The notes under the pieces: generated by a model
Databases searched by the model: none
Told to the model about the DNA's origin: nothing
What the model saw: the letters and a program-made list of their open reading frames with translations, nothing else
Shown: positions 16,780-26,818 of the stretch, piece after piece
Layout of the letters: each line of letters opens with the position of its first letter
Numbering within the stretch: the stretch's first letter is position 1
Made by a program: the position numbers and the translations under genes
Source: an uncultured Clostridia bacterium
GTDB taxonomy: Bacteria; Bacillota; Clostridia; TANB77; CAG-508
Direction of reading: 5' to 3'
DNA: 49,138 nt
Assembly (NCBI GenBank): GCA_944393485.1
Contig: CALYAJ010000006.1
Span: 1-49,138 of the forward strand

Positions 16780-18750
16780 CTATTCAAATGTATATTTTGT
16801 TGTACTATTAAAATTAAATGTGATTGATCTTGTATATTTTTTGCCATTTCCGTCAGTTAAAGTTACAATAACTGATTGTGATCCTTTTCCGGATACATCT
16901 GCTGTTATCGTATTATTTTTATCTACTCCTGGTTGAGTAAATGCCTCATTTCCATCTACTGTTATTACTATATCAACTTTTTTATAGCTTTCTTCAACTG
17001 GATTTTCCTCTGTATCTTCATATCCTCCAGTAATTGATTTTACATTAATTGTAAAGTTAGCAGTTTTAGTTTCTGCTACCTTATTTACTGTAATAGTAAT
17101 AGTTGTTCCTTCTTCTACCTCTTCTCCTGCATCCTTGTTTTGTCTTAATACAACTCCATTATCTTTAGAGTCATCTTCATCATTAACAACATTTACTTCT
17201 AAGTTTGCAGCTTCTAATAAATCTCTAGCTTCTTGTTCTGTTTTTCCAACTAGACTTGGCACTTTTACCATAACAATTCCAGAACCTTTACTTACAACAA
17301 TTTTAACTACACTACCTGCATCAACTTCTGTATCTGGCTCAATATCTTGACTTATTACAATTCCTGCTTCTACTTCTTCATCATTTTCCTCTGTTATTTC
17401 TGCTGTTAAATTAGCCTCTTCTAATGCTTGCTCTGCTTCTTCTCTTGTCATACCTTCAACTTTTGGAACAGTAGTTTTTTCAGTTCCTTTACTTACTATA
17501 ACAGTTATTTCACTTCTTTCTTTAACCATATAGTTTTCTTGATATTCAGGATCTTGTGATATTATTCTTCCTGCTTCAACATCTGGACTAAATTCTTCTG
17601 AACCTATAACAAGTTTTAAGTTCAATTCTTCAGCAGTTTGCTCTGCTTCTTCCTGTGTCATATTAACAAAGTTTGGAAGTTCCACATCATCAGGAAAAGC
17701 TATATTAAATATTAAGCTAGAAATTCCAAATACTAAAAAGAATAATAATATTGCTCCTAATATTCCAGATAAAACTTTATGTTTTAAAATTAATTCTTTA
17801 AACTTACTTGGTTTCTTTCCGTTCTGTTCTCTAGCTTTTCTTTCTGCCTCTTGAATTTCTTGAGTTGAAATTCTTTGTGTTGCAGCATTCATATTTTCTC
17901 CAATTTGTACAAAATTTGCTTCAGGACTTTTTAATGCTTCATTTAAATCTTTTAACATTTCTGTTGCTGATTGATATCTTAAATTAGTATCTTTTTGCAT
18001 TGCCTTCATTATAATATCATTTACTGATTGTGGAATGCTTGGATTCAATTCTTTAGGCTCTACTGGCTTTTCTTGCATATGTTTTAATGCAACTGATACA
18101 GGTGTATCTGCATCAAATGGAACTCTTCCTGTAAGCATTTCATACATAACCACACCTAAAGAATATAAATCTGATTTTGCATCTGTATATCCTCCTCTAG
18201 CATGTTCAGGTGAAAAATAATGAACTGAACCTATAGTTGTTCCAAATGCTGTAATAGTAGAATTAGATACTGCTTTTGCAATACCAAAATCTGTTACTTT
18301 AGCAACACCATCTTCTGTAATTATTATATTATGTGGTTTTATATCTCTATGTACAATATTATTTTTATGTGCCATCTCTAAAGCTGATGCTATTTGAATA
18401 ACTATATTTAAAGACCATTTCCAAGGTAAAGGTCCTTTTTCTTCTGTTATTATTTCTTTTAGAGTCTTTCCTTTAATTAATTCCATTACAATATAATAAA
18501 GACTACCTTCATTACCTACGTCATATATTGATACAATATTAGGATGTGTAAGACTGGCTGCTGATTGAGCTTCTATTCTAAATCTTTTAATAAACTCTTC
18601 ATCAGTCGTAAATTCGTCTCTTAACACTTTAATTGCTACATATCTATTTAATACACTGTCTTTACTTTTATAAACAGTGGCCATTCCACCATTACCTATT
18701 TTTTCAATTATTTCATATCTGTTACCTAATATTTTCCCCTCAAGGTTCAT
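16780..18750 (-). CDS. prkC: Ser/Thr protein kinase with PASTA domains
   Basis: 656 residues. Kinase domain at about 10-275: GNGGMATVY, VAIKVL, HRDIKPHNI, DFGIAKA, SPEHARG. A juxtamembrane linker leads to one membrane helix around 325-350. Outside are three PASTA repeats (PNFVNMTQEEAEQTAEEL, PKVEGMTREEAEQALEEA, PSLVGKTEQEARDLLEAA) and an extra C-terminal beta domain of about 90 residues seen in clostridial relatives. PASTA domains sense muropeptides; in spore formers PrkC triggers germination and regulates wall growth. It is preceded by its phosphatase prpC. Confidence 0.95.
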   Translation of the reverse strand: MNLEGKILGNRYEIIEKIGNGGMATVYKSKDSVLNRYVAIKVLRDEFTTDEEFIKRFRIEAQSAASLTHPNIVSIYDVGNEGSLYYIVMELIKGKTLKEIITEEKGPLPWKWSLNIVIQIASALEMAHKNNIVHRDIKPHNIIITEDGVAKVTDFGIAKAVSNSTITAFGTTIGSVHYFSPEHARGGYTDAKSDLYSLGVVMYEMLTGRVPFDADTPVSVALKHMQEKPVEPKELNPSIPQSVNDIIMKAMQKDTNLRYQSATEMLKDLNEALKSPEANFVQIGENMNAATQRISTQEIQEAERKAREQNGKKPSKFKELILKHKVLSGILGAILLFFLVFGISSLIFNIAFPDDVELPNFVNMTQEEAEQTAEELNLKLVIGSEEFSPDVEAGRIISQDPEYQENYMVKERSEITVIVSKGTEKTTVPKVEGMTREEAEQALEEANLTAEITEENDEEVEAGIVISQDIEPDTEVDAGSVVKIVVSKGSGIVMVKVPSLVGKTEQEARDLLEAANLEVNVVNDEDDSKDNGVVLRQNKDAGEEVEEGTTITITVNKVAETKTANFTINVKSITGGYEDTEENPVEESYKKVDIVITVDGNEAFTQPGVDKNNTITADVSGKGSQSVIVTLTDGNGKKYTRSITFNFNSTTKYTFE

Positions 18751-18764
18751 ATTTTCATCTCTCC

Positions 18765-19496
18765 TTAATCATTATATACAATAACAACAGTTATGTTATC
18801 ATATCCTCCTCTATTGTTTGCTAAGTCGATTAGCTTTGTATGAGCATTATCAAGATCTTTTGTTACAATATCATATATTTCTTGGTCTGTTACCATATTT
18901 GTTAATCCATCTGAAGTTAATACAATTGCATCTCCCTTTAAAAATCCTTTAGTAGTTACATCTGGCTCTACATATGGAGTACATCCTAAAGCTTTCATTA
19001 GCATATTTTTCTTTGGATGATGTTCTGCTTCTTCTCTAGTTATAGTTCCTTCTTTAACTAATTTTTCTACATAACTGTGGTCAGTTGTAAGTTTTCTTAT
19101 AATGTTTTTTCTCACTCTATATATTCTACTATCTCCTACATGACCTATATATATTTTATTCCCATATGACAAACATAATTCCAAAGTTGTTCCCATTCCT
19201 TCTAATTCTGGAACTTCTTTAGATTTTTCGAATACTACCATATTGGCATATTCCATACTACTTCTTATTAATTCTTCTATATTTATTCTATCATGTGGTA
19301 TGCTTGAAAAATTGTTGGTTAAATATTTTCTAGCTGACTCTATTGCTAATTTACTAGCAATTTCACCACCGTTATATCCTCCCATACCGTCTGCCAACAT
19401 ATATATTCTTAAGCTCTCATTTTCTTCTGGTACATAATATGCATCCTCGTTTAATTCTCTTGCCTTACCTAAATCAGATTTAGCAAAAATCTTCAT
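18765..19496 (-). CDS. prpC: PP2C-type protein phosphatase
   Basis: 243 residues. Metal-binding motifs of the PPM family: ELNEDAYYV, LADGMGGYNGGEIAS, GTTLELCL, IGHVGDSRIYR, LTSDGLTNMV and GGYDNITVVIV. It dephosphorylates PrkC and its targets. GAGGTGA lies before the ATG. Fourteen bases separate it from prkC, and rlmN is ten bases upstream, as in Bacillus. Confidence 0.95.
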   Translation of the reverse strand: MKIFAKSDLGKARELNEDAYYVPEENESLRIYMLADGMGGYNGGEIASKLAIESARKYLTNNFSSIPHDRINIEELIRSSMEYANMVVFEKSKEVPELEGMGTTLELCLSYGNKIYIGHVGDSRIYRVRKNIIRKLTTDHSYVEKLVKEGTITREEAEHHPKKNMLMKALGCTPYVEPDVTTKGFLKGDAIVLTSDGLTNMVTDQEIYDIVTKDLDNAHTKLIDLANNRGGYDNITVVIVYND

Positions 19497-19506
19497 TATC
19501 TCACCT

Positions 19507-20535
19507 CTATTTTTTATTTATACTTTTTCTTCTTAATTGACCACATGCAGCCTCTATATCTGAGCCTAATTCTCTTCTTATAGTTGCTACAATCCCATGT
19601 TCATTTAAATAATCTCTAAATTTTATTATATTTTTATCAGTTGATTTTACAAATTTTCCGTTCTCTATTTTATTAATTGGTATTAAATTTACATGTGCAA
19701 GCATTCCATGTAATAACTTTACTAACTCCTTAGCATCTTCCAAATTATCATTATTATCTTTCGCTAAAGCATATTCAAATGAAATTCTTTTGTTTGTTTT
19801 TTCTATATAATATTTGCATGCTTTCATTAATTCTTCTATTGGATATGCATTATTTACAGGCATCATACTACTTCTTTTCTCATTATTTGTAGCATGTAAA
19901 GAAATTGATAATGTACATTGTATGTGTTTATCTGCCAAGTCATAAATCTTTGGTACTACTCCGCTTGTTGATATACTAATATGTCTTGCACCTATATTTA
20001 ATCCTTTTGGATTATTTAATATTCCTATAGCATTTATAACATTATCATAATTATCAAATGGTTCTCCTATTCCCATAAAAACAATATTTGAAATTTTAGT
20101 ATTCTCATCTTGTTCTACCGCTAATATTTGTTCTACAATTTCTCCCGCAGTTAAATTTCTTATAAAAGGGATACCTGTTGATGCACAAAACTTACAACCC
20201 ATTTTACATCCTATTTGTGATGAAACACATATAGTTTTACCATGATGATATTGCATTAATACAGTTTCTATCATATTTCCATCTAATACATCAAATAGAT
20301 ATTTTTTTGTTCCATCTTTTGATTCTAATTTTTTTACTATTTTAAAATTACATATGCTATATTCTTGTTTTAATTTTTCTCGTAAATCTTTTGATAAATT
20401 TGTCATTTCATCAAAATCTTTTACTTTATCTCTATATAGCCATGTAAATACTTGTTCCGCTCTATATGGTTTTTCATTCATATTTTTAAATTCATTTTTT
20501 AATTCATCTAAATTATAATCTTTAATATTCTTCAT
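19507..20535 (-). CDS. rlmN: Dual-specificity 23S rRNA (A2503-C2)/tRNA methyltransferase
   Basis: 342 residues, radical SAM methyltransferase. The cluster motif is CKMGCKFCAS (CxxxCxxC). The methyl-carrying/resolving cysteines are expected in the SSQIGC context and near the C-terminal EAACGQL. GIGEPFDNYDNV and ISTSGVVPKI are typical. It methylates A2503 of 23S rRNA and some tRNAs. First gene of the rlmN-prpC-prkC run, separated from clpX by a terminator. Confidence 0.95.
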   Translation of the reverse strand: MKNIKDYNLDELKNEFKNMNEKPYRAEQVFTWLYRDKVKDFDEMTNLSKDLREKLKQEYSICNFKIVKKLESKDGTKKYLFDVLDGNMIETVLMQYHHGKTICVSSQIGCKMGCKFCASTGIPFIRNLTAGEIVEQILAVEQDENTKISNIVFMGIGEPFDNYDNVINAIGILNNPKGLNIGARHISISTSGVVPKIYDLADKHIQCTLSISLHATNNEKRSSMMPVNNAYPIEELMKACKYYIEKTNKRISFEYALAKDNNDNLEDAKELVKLLHGMLAHVNLIPINKIENGKFVKSTDKNIIKFRDYLNEHGIVATIRRELGSDIEAACGQLRRKSINKK

Positions 20536-20600
20536 GTCTACTCCTATTATTTATACGCTTATATATATCACAATTTACTATTTTTTTCAATAGAACAAAA

Positions 20601-20624
20601 AAGGAAGATTTCAAAATCTTCCTT
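20601..20624 (-). terminator. clpX terminator
   Basis: AAGGAAGATTT/AAATCTTCCTT with a two-base loop adjacent to the clpX stop codon, then TTTTTTG on the minus strand. Confidence 0.9.
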
Positions 20625-21944
20625 TTATGCTGGTTCACTTTCATTTGTTTCTATTTTTCTTCTTTTAATTGTAGGCTTTTTAACTTCTTTATTTTCATTA
20701 ATAACAACTTCTGGTTTTGATAAGCCTAATACTGTATCCTTTGTCACAATACATTTTTCTATTTTTGAATTTGATGGAATATCATACATAATATCCCTCA
20801 TAATTTCTTCAATTATAGAACGTAGACCTCTTGCTCCAGTTTTTCTTTCTATTGCTTTATCTACAATAGCTTCTATAGCATCATCATTAAATTCTAGTTC
20901 TACATCATCCATAGCTAATAACTTTTTGTATTGTTTTACTAAAGCATTTTTAGGTTTAGTTAGTATATTTATTAATGCATTTTTATCTAATTCTTCCAAT
21001 GTTGTAACTATAGGTAATCTTCCTACAAATTCTGGAATTAAACCAAATTTTAATAAGTCCTGTGGTAATAATTCTTTAAATATTTCTGTTTTTGACTTTT
21101 TAGCCATTTCTTTTTGCTCTACTCCAAAACCTATAGTCTTTTTACCTGTTCTTTGATCTATTATTTTTTCTAGTCCTTCAAAAGCTCCACCACAAATAAA
21201 TAATATATTTTCTGTATTTATTTGTATTAATTCTTGATGAGGATGTTTTCTTCCTCCTTGTGGTGGTACAGACGCAATTGTTCCTTCTACAATTTTAAGT
21301 AACGCTTGTTGCACGCCTTCTCCACTTACATCTCTTGTTATAGATGGATTTTCAGATTTTCTTGATATTTTATCTATTTCGTCTATATATATAATTCCTC
21401 TTTCTGCTTTTTCTATATCATAATCTGCAGCTTGAATTAATTTTAATAAAATATTTTCTACATCTTCACCTACATAACCTGCTTCTGTTAATGTTGTTGC
21501 ATCAGCTATAGCAAATGGAACATTTAATATTTTAGCTAAAGTTTGTGCAAGTAGTGTTTTTCCACATCCAGTTGGACCTAAAAGTAATATATTACTCTTT
21601 TTTATCTCTACATCATCATCATTTTTATTTTTTTCTTCGTTATTAATTCTTTTATAATGATTATATACTGCAACAGAAAGTGTTTTTTTGGCATTTTCTT
21701 GACCTATTACATATTCATCTAATATTTTTTTAATTTCTGCTGGTGTTGGAACTTTATCTTCTTCAACTGTTGTATATGTTTCATCATCATCTTCATAATA
21801 TTCGTTTTCAAGTATATTTGCACATACTTGAATACATTCATTACAAATATACACTCCTGGGCCTGCAACTATCTTTTCTACACTATCTTGAGTTTTACCA
21901 CAAAATGAGCATCTAATATTTTTAGTATTTTCATTTTTTTGCAT
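20625..21944 (-). CDS. clpX: ClpXP protease ATPase subunit
   Basis: 439 residues from the ATG at 21944 (AAGGAG eight bases before; a GTG three codons earlier is too close to it). The N-terminal zinc domain has CSFCGK and CNECIQVC. The AAA+ module has [22 protein letters not shown] and GVQQALLKI, plus the pore GYVG and the RKHPHQE region (RKH loop). An IGF-like loop (IGFGVE) contacts ClpP. It unfolds substrates for ClpP. Downstream of clpP in a tig-clpP-clpX run. Confidence 0.97.
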   Translation of the reverse strand: MQKNENTKNIRCSFCGKTQDSVEKIVAGPGVYICNECIQVCANILENEYYEDDDETYTTVEEDKVPTPAEIKKILDEYVIGQENAKKTLSVAVYNHYKRINNEEKNKNDDDVEIKKSNILLLGPTGCGKTLLAQTLAKILNVPFAIADATTLTEAGYVGEDVENILLKLIQAADYDIEKAERGIIYIDEIDKISRKSENPSITRDVSGEGVQQALLKIVEGTIASVPPQGGRKHPHQELIQINTENILFICGGAFEGLEKIIDQRTGKKTIGFGVEQKEMAKKSKTEIFKELLPQDLLKFGLIPEFVGRLPIVTTLEELDKNALINILTKPKNALVKQYKKLLAMDDVELEFNDDAIEAIVDKAIERKTGARGLRSIIEEIMRDIMYDIPSNSKIEKCIVTKDTVLGLSKPEVVINENKEVKKPTIKRRKIETNESEPA

Positions 21945-21981
21945 ATAGAACACTCCTTCTTTCTAATTTATCTTTAGCTCA

Positions 21982-22593
21982 TTATTTTCTTTTATCCATT
22001 ATTCCATCTATTAATCCATATTCTAATGCTTCTTCTGCTGTCATATAATGATCTCTTTCTGTATCTCTGTTGATTACATCTATTGGTTGACCTGTTCTTT
22101 CACTTAATAATTTGTTTAATTTTTCTCTTGTTTTAATCATATGGTCTGAATAAATTTTAATTTCTGTAGCTTGACCAGAAATTCCTCCACCTTGACCACC
22201 TATTAATGGTTGATGAATTAATATTTCTGAATTTGGTGTAGCAAATCTTTTACCTTTTTCACCATTTGCTAATAATACTGCACCAAAACTTGCTGCTAAA
22301 CCAACACATATTGTTGATACTGGGCATGAAATATAATTCATTGTATCTACAATAGCCATTCCATCTGTTATTGATCCTCCTGGGCTATTTATGTATAAAT
22401 GTATTTCTTTTTCTGGATCTTCTGATTCTAGGAATAATAATTGTGCTATTACAACACTTGCTGATGAACTATCAACTTGTTCTCCTAAAAATATAATTCT
22501 ATCTTTTAATAATCTTGAAAATATATCGTATGATCTTTCACCTCTGCTACTTTGTTCTATAACATAAGGTACTAAGCTATCTCTTTCTTTCAT
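21982..22593 (-). CDS. clpP: ATP-dependent Clp protease proteolytic subunit
   Basis: 203 residues. Catalytic serine in [12 protein letters not shown], histidine in [14 protein letters not shown], aspartate in RDTERDHYM. The N-terminal [24 protein letters not shown] is typical of the mature processed end. GAGGAGG lies before the ATG. Probable extended -10 promoter (TGATATACA) about 40 bases upstream, so clpP-clpX may be expressed both with and without tig. Confidence 0.97.
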   Translation of the reverse strand: MKERDSLVPYVIEQSSRGERSYDIFSRLLKDRIIFLGEQVDSSSASVVIAQLLFLESEDPEKEIHLYINSPGGSITDGMAIVDTMNYISCPVSTICVGLAASFGAVLLANGEKGKRFATPNSEILIHQPLIGGQGGGISGQATEIKIYSDHMIKTREKLNKLLSERTGQPIDVINRDTERDHYMTAEEALEYGLIDGIMDKRK

Positions 22594-22666
22594 AATAATT
22601 CCTCCTCTTGAAAACTTACATTATTGTATATCATATTTAAAGTAAATGCAAACTTTTTAGAAAAAA

Positions 22667-22732
22667 AGAAGGAGTTTTTATGTAATAAGATTTTTACTAA
22701 AATTCCTATTACAAAAATATTTAACTCCTTCT
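22667..22732 (-). terminator. tig terminator, branched hairpin
   Basis: Outer arms AGAAGGAGTT/AACTCCTTCT enclose an inner TGTAATA/TATTACA stem. A long T-run follows on the minus strand. Confidence 0.8.
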
Positions 22733-22738
22733 CTTGTT

Positions 22739-24022
22739 TTATTTTATTTTTGCATTTTTTACTACAAATTCTATTGCTTTTTCTGTCTCTAAGCTTCCTT
22801 TTATGTAATTCTTTAATGCTTCATTTTCTTGTAATTCTTTTACATCCCTACCATAGTTTTTAGCCATTTCTTCTAATTTTTCTGTAACATCTTTTTCGTC
22901 TGCTTCTATTTTTTCAGCTTTAACTATTGCTTCAATTACTAATCTTGATTTAACAGCTTCTTTAGCTTGTTCTTCATAGTCTTTTCTAAATTCTTGTTTT
23001 GTTTTTCCAATCATTTGTAAATAACTATCTAATGTTAAACCTTGATATTGTAATCTAGATTTCATATCATTTTCCATGTTATCTATTTCTGTTTCTATCA
23101 TTCCTGATGGAATATCTAATTCTGTATTGTCACATACTGCTTTTACTGCTGCATCTTGTGTTTCATATTTTTCTCTGTCTGCATTTTCTTTTTCTAATTT
23201 TTCTTTAATGCTTGCTTTTAATTCATCTAATGAATCAAATTCGCTAACATCTTTTGCAAAATCATCATCTAATTTTGGTAGTTCTTTGTTTTTAATTTCG
23301 TTAACTTTTACTTTAAATACAGCATCTTTTCCAGCTAATTCTTTTGAAAAATATTCTTCTGGGAATTTTACTTTTATATCTTTTTCTTCATCTTTTTTCA
23401 TTCCAATTATTTGATCTTCAAATCCTGGAATAAAAGTATTGCTTCCTATTTCTAGTTCATATCCTTCTGCTTTTCCACCTTCAAATGGTTTGTCATCAAC
23501 AAATCCTTCGAAGTCTATTACAGCAATATTTCCTTTTTCTACTGGTTTATCTTCTACTGTAACAATTCTTGCATTATGTTCTTGCATATGTCCTAATTCA
23601 TGATCTATATCTTCATCTTTTACAGTATACTCTATTTTTTTAAGTTCTATACCTTTATATTTTCCTAATTCTACTTCTGGTTTTGTTTGAACTGTAGCTG
23701 TAAATATTAAATCTTTTCCTTTTTCCATTTGTTTGATATCAAATTCTGGATAGCTTACAGCTGTAATTTCGTTTTCTTTTAATTCTTTATCATATTCTTC
23801 TTTTAGGATTTCATTAAAAGCATCTTCATAAAAGATATTTGCCCCATAATAATTTTCTACTATTTTTAATGGTGCTTTACCTTTTCTAAATCCTGGTATA
23901 TTAAAATATTTAGCTGTTTGAGCATATACTTTTTTAATTGCATTTTCAAATTTTTCAGCTTCTACTGTAAATTCTACTTTTAATTCGTTTTTGTTATCTG
24001 TTTTTTCTACTTTAATACTCAT
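22739..24022 (-). CDS. tig: Trigger factor
   Basis: 427 residues, ribosome-bound chaperone and peptidyl-prolyl isomerase. The ribosome-binding signature FNIPGFRKGKAPLKIVE lies near residues 40-56. The FKBP-type domain follows at about 150-245 (GNIAVIDFEGFVDDKPFEGG, FIPGFEDQIIGMKKDEE). A helical C-terminal domain runs to the end. Normal length. First gene of tig-clpP-clpX. Confidence 0.97.
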   Translation of the reverse strand: MSIKVEKTDNKNELKVEFTVEAEKFENAIKKVYAQTAKYFNIPGFRKGKAPLKIVENYYGANIFYEDAFNEILKEEYDKELKENEITAVSYPEFDIKQMEKGKDLIFTATVQTKPEVELGKYKGIELKKIEYTVKDEDIDHELGHMQEHNARIVTVEDKPVEKGNIAVIDFEGFVDDKPFEGGKAEGYELEIGSNTFIPGFEDQIIGMKKDEEKDIKVKFPEEYFSKELAGKDAVFKVKVNEIKNKELPKLDDDFAKDVSEFDSLDELKASIKEKLEKENADREKYETQDAAVKAVCDNTELDIPSGMIETEIDNMENDMKSRLQYQGLTLDSYLQMIGKTKQEFRKDYEEQAKEAVKSRLVIEAIVKAEKIEADEKDVTEKLEEMAKNYGRDVKELQENEALKNYIKGSLETEKAIEFVVKNAKIK

Positions 24023-24099
24023 TTATTTCAATCCTTTCGTTTTATTGTAATTGCTTCGTTTTGGTAATATTTTCGTTTACCACATTTTCGTGCTTTCAT

Positions 24100-24127
24100 A
24101 TTATATCACAAATTATGTGAATTGCAA
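24100..24127 (-). promoter_or_regulatory. SigmaA-type promoter of tig
   Basis: Minus strand TTGCAA, 16 bases, TATAAT, with TGA making an extended -10. The spacer holds an imperfect CACA...TGTG dyad. Confidence 0.75.
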
Positions 24128-24172
24128 GCGATTTAGGTATAAATATTACAATTATTTTACAAATTTATTATT

Positions 24173-24862
24173 TTAATATAACTTAATAAGTTTAAATCCT
24201 GTATAGTCACAACTTATCATAATATATTCTATACCATCAATAATATTTTCTATAACAAATCTATGTGCAGGTCCATGTAAATGACCATATAAACATTTTT
24301 CTACATTATAATTTTCCATTAATCTTACAAAATCCGAAATTTCATCTGTCTTTAATGGTGGATAATGCATACATACAATTATTTTTTTATCTTTTCCAAA
24401 ATTATTTACACCATCTTCTAATGATAGTTTTAATCTTTGAACTTCTCTATTATATATCTTTTCTGTCTCTTTCTCACCATCATTAAAATTCCAGCCTCTT
24501 GTTCCACATATTATTTTATTTTCAAATTCATAACTATTATTATAAATAAAGTCTATATCTGTAAAATCTATTTCTTTTACATATTTTCTCATTTTAGTTA
24601 CTGTAGTCCACCAGTAATCATGATTTCCTTTTAATAATAATTTCTTTCCTGGTAGATTATGTATAAATTCAAAATCTTTATATGTATCTTCTAATTGCAT
24701 TGACCACGAAAAGTCTCCACCTAAAATTACCATATCTTCTTCTTTTACTTTTGATAACCAATCTTCTTTTATTTTTTCTTCGTAATCTTTCCACCCAAAT
24801 ATATCCATTGGTTTATCTGCATTAAAAGATAAATGTAAATCTGATATTGCATATATCGACAT
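24173..24862 (-). CDS. Calcineurin-like metallophosphoesterase
   Basis: 229 residues. The five metal-binding blocks are visible: ISDLHLS (DxH), GGDFSW (GD), LLKGNHDYWW (GNHD), VCMHYPPL (H) and YGHLHGPAH (GHxH). No signal peptide is seen. The family covers phosphodiesterases and phosphatases with varied substrates, not identifiable here. It follows tsaD by 16 bases and ends with no strong terminator before tig. Confidence 0.88.
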   Translation of the reverse strand: MSIYAISDLHLSFNADKPMDIFGWKDYEEKIKEDWLSKVKEEDMVILGGDFSWSMQLEDTYKDFEFIHNLPGKKLLLKGNHDYWWTTVTKMRKYVKEIDFTDIDFIYNNSYEFENKIICGTRGWNFNDGEKETEKIYNREVQRLKLSLEDGVNNFGKDKKIIVCMHYPPLKTDEISDFVRLMENYNVEKCLYGHLHGPAHRFVIENIIDGIEYIMISCDYTGFKLIKLY

Positions 24863-24878
24863 TTTTCTTCCTCTTTCT

Positions 24879-25868
24879 TTATAATTTTAAATTTGGTACT
24901 GCATTTAATGTTAAATCAGAAATATTTCCCTTTATAAAATTATAATATCCAGCAGATGCAATCATTGCCGCATTGTCTGTACATAATTTTAATTCTGGAT
25001 AATATACTTCTATATTTTTTTCATTTTGTAATTTACTAAATTCTTGTCTTATATAACTATTGGCAGAAACTCCTCCTGCTAATGCAATTTTAGTTATTCC
25101 GGTTTCTTTAATTGCTTTTTTGGTATGTTCTATTAAAATTTCTGCAATATTTTTTTCGAAACTTGCTGCTAGATTAGCTTTATTTATATCAGGTATTTTG
25201 TGATGTAAATTTATAACTGCTGTCTTTAGACCACTAAAACTAAAATCTAATCCATCAACATGAACTTTTGGAAGTTCTATATTTGGTTCTCCTTGTTTTG
25301 CTAAATTATCCATTTTTGGTCCTCCAGGATAACCTAACCCTATAACTCTTGCAACTTTATCAAAAGCTTCTCCTACTGCATCATCTCTTGTTTTACCTAA
25401 TATTTCAAATTCTGTATAATCCTTAACTAAAACAAGTTGTGTATTTCCACCAGAAATTAACAGTGTTAAAAATGGTGGTTTTAAGTCTTTATATGTAATA
25501 TAGTTTGCAGCAATATGACCTTCTATATGATTTGTTGCAATTAAAGGTTTTCCTGATGCATAACTTAAAGCTTTTGCATATGCCACACCAACTAATAGTG
25601 CTCCAACCAATCCCGGTCCATATGTACACGCAATTCCATCTATATCATCTAATTTTATATTTGCTTGCTTTAGAGCTTCTTTCATTACTGGTGAAATATT
25701 CTCGACATGATTTCTAGAAGCTATTTCTGGAACAACTCCACCATATAGCTCGTGAATGCTAATTTGTGTATTTATAACATTTGATAAAACTTCTCTTCCA
25801 TTTTTCACAACAGCAACAGATGTTTCATCACAACTTGACTCTATTCCTAAAATTAATGTATCTTTCAT
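24879..25868 (-). CDS. tsaD: tRNA N6-adenosine threonylcarbamoyltransferase
   Basis: 329 residues, the catalytic subunit that transfers threonylcarbamoyl to A37 of ANN-decoding tRNAs. [10 protein letters not shown] begins the ASKHA fold. The metal-binding histidines are in [39 protein letters not shown] and [13 protein letters not shown] are conserved. The partner genes tsaB/tsaE are not in the window. A perfect hairpin at 25926-25953 separates it from the M50 protease gene. Confidence 0.97.
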   Translation of the reverse strand: MKDTLILGIESSCDETSVAVVKNGREVLSNVINTQISIHELYGGVVPEIASRNHVENISPVMKEALKQANIKLDDIDGIACTYGPGLVGALLVGVAYAKALSYASGKPLIATNHIEGHIAANYITYKDLKPPFLTLLISGGNTQLVLVKDYTEFEILGKTRDDAVGEAFDKVARVIGLGYPGGPKMDNLAKQGEPNIELPKVHVDGLDFSFSGLKTAVINLHHKIPDINKANLAASFEKNIAEILIEHTKKAIKETGITKIALAGGVSANSYIRQEFSKLQNEKNIEVYYPELKLCTDNAAMIASAGYYNFIKGNISDLTLNAVPNLKL

Positions 25869-25925
25869 TACTTATATTTCGCTCCTTTTCGACTAAAAGT
25901 ATAACATTTATTTGCCCATAAGTAA

Positions 25926-25953
25926 AGGGATTTGTGGATGTCCACAAATCCCT
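25926..25953 (-). terminator. Perfect inverted repeat upstream of tsaD
   Basis: AGGGATTTGTGGA/TCCACAAATCCCT with a TG loop, 13 paired bases. It follows the M50 protease gene and could end its transcript, though T-residues after it are few. Related in sequence to the palindrome at 489-519. Confidence 0.6.
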
Positions 25954-26025
25954 GCTTTTCTTGTTATATATGTAAAAATCGTCAGATTTTTGCATACACA
26001 ACAAGGACTAAGTTACCTATGTCCG

Positions 26026-26055
26026 TGCGATTGCGAAGCAATCTGCACATATGGC
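26026..26055 (+). repeat. 30-base dispersed repeat, copy B
   Basis: Begins TGCGATTGCGAAGCAATC and ends ACATATGGC; 27 of 30 positions match 14371-14400. On the minus strand it forms GTGC-A-GATTGC-TTC-GCAATC-GCAC, a ten-pair hairpin with one bulge. It lies just after the stop of the M50 protease gene. Confidence 0.7.
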
Positions 26056-26063
26056 GACTTTTC

Positions 26064-26792
26064 TTATCCTAGACCAAATATCGCAAAAGCTATTCCTAAT
26101 ATAAAATCTGAAATTCCTCCAATAATTGGTGATGTTATTCTTGAAGCTATTGGTGTTAGCCAAATAACTATAAATGCTATATAAAATATATTTTGGTGTT
26201 CTATAAAACATCTTCTTGCATTTATTGGTAAAAAATGTGCTAATATTTTTGAACCATCCAATGGTGGCAATGGAATTAAGTTAAACACTCCAAGTCCAAT
26301 ATTTATCATTATAATATCTGCTAATATAAGTCCAACTACTCCATTTGCGGATATCCATATTGATGGCACAAACCTTGTGAGCGCTGCCAGTATTAAAGAA
26401 AATACTATTGCTAATATAAAATTCATTATAGGTCCAGCAGCAGATACTATTGCCTCTGCTGCACTCATAGATACTTTTCCTTTAAAATTTCTAGGATTTA
26501 TTTCTACTGGTTTTCCCCAACCAATATGTGCAAATATAAGCATTATTATTCCTATTGGATCTAAATGTGATAGTGGATTTAAACTAAGCCTTCCTTGCAT
26601 TCTTGGAGTCTCATCACCTAATTTTACTGCTGCCAAAGCATGTGCATATTCATGGAATGTTATTGCAATTAAAACTCCTGGAAGACTTAATAATAAGCTA
26701 AATAAATCAAATCCTCCTGACATAAGATTCGTAATCAACATTATTAATAATATAATATATAAATAACTGCTTCCTCCTGGAATAAAAAACAT
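26064..26792 (-). CDS. Site-2 protease family (M50) membrane protein
   Basis: 242 residues. The zinc motif HExxH appears as TFHEYAHAL around residue 46, followed by the typical GRLSLNPLSHLDPIG stretch. The second motif NLIPLPPLDGSK supplies the third ligand. About six hydrophobic segments. Small M50B-type proteases of this kind (YwhC-like) cleave within membranes; the substrate is unknown. It follows the 583-residue membrane protein gene by 26 bases, so they may share a transcript. Confidence 0.9.
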   Translation of the reverse strand: MFFIPGGSSYLYIILLIMLITNLMSGGFDLFSLLLSLPGVLIAITFHEYAHALAAVKLGDETPRMQGRLSLNPLSHLDPIGIIMLIFAHIGWGKPVEINPRNFKGKVSMSAAEAIVSAAGPIMNFILAIVFSLILAALTRFVPSIWISANGVVGLILADIIMINIGLGVFNLIPLPPLDGSKILAHFLPINARRCFIEHQNIFYIAFIVIWLTPIASRITSPIIGGISDFILGIAFAIFGLG

Positions 26793-26818
26793 TAAACTTC
26801 TCTCCTTGTTTATAATTT

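Noticed and set aside
25912..26211. Short ORFs on both strands across the tsaD-M50 gap
   Set aside because: They only read through the hairpin and 30-base repeat and have no ribosome binding site or family resemblance.
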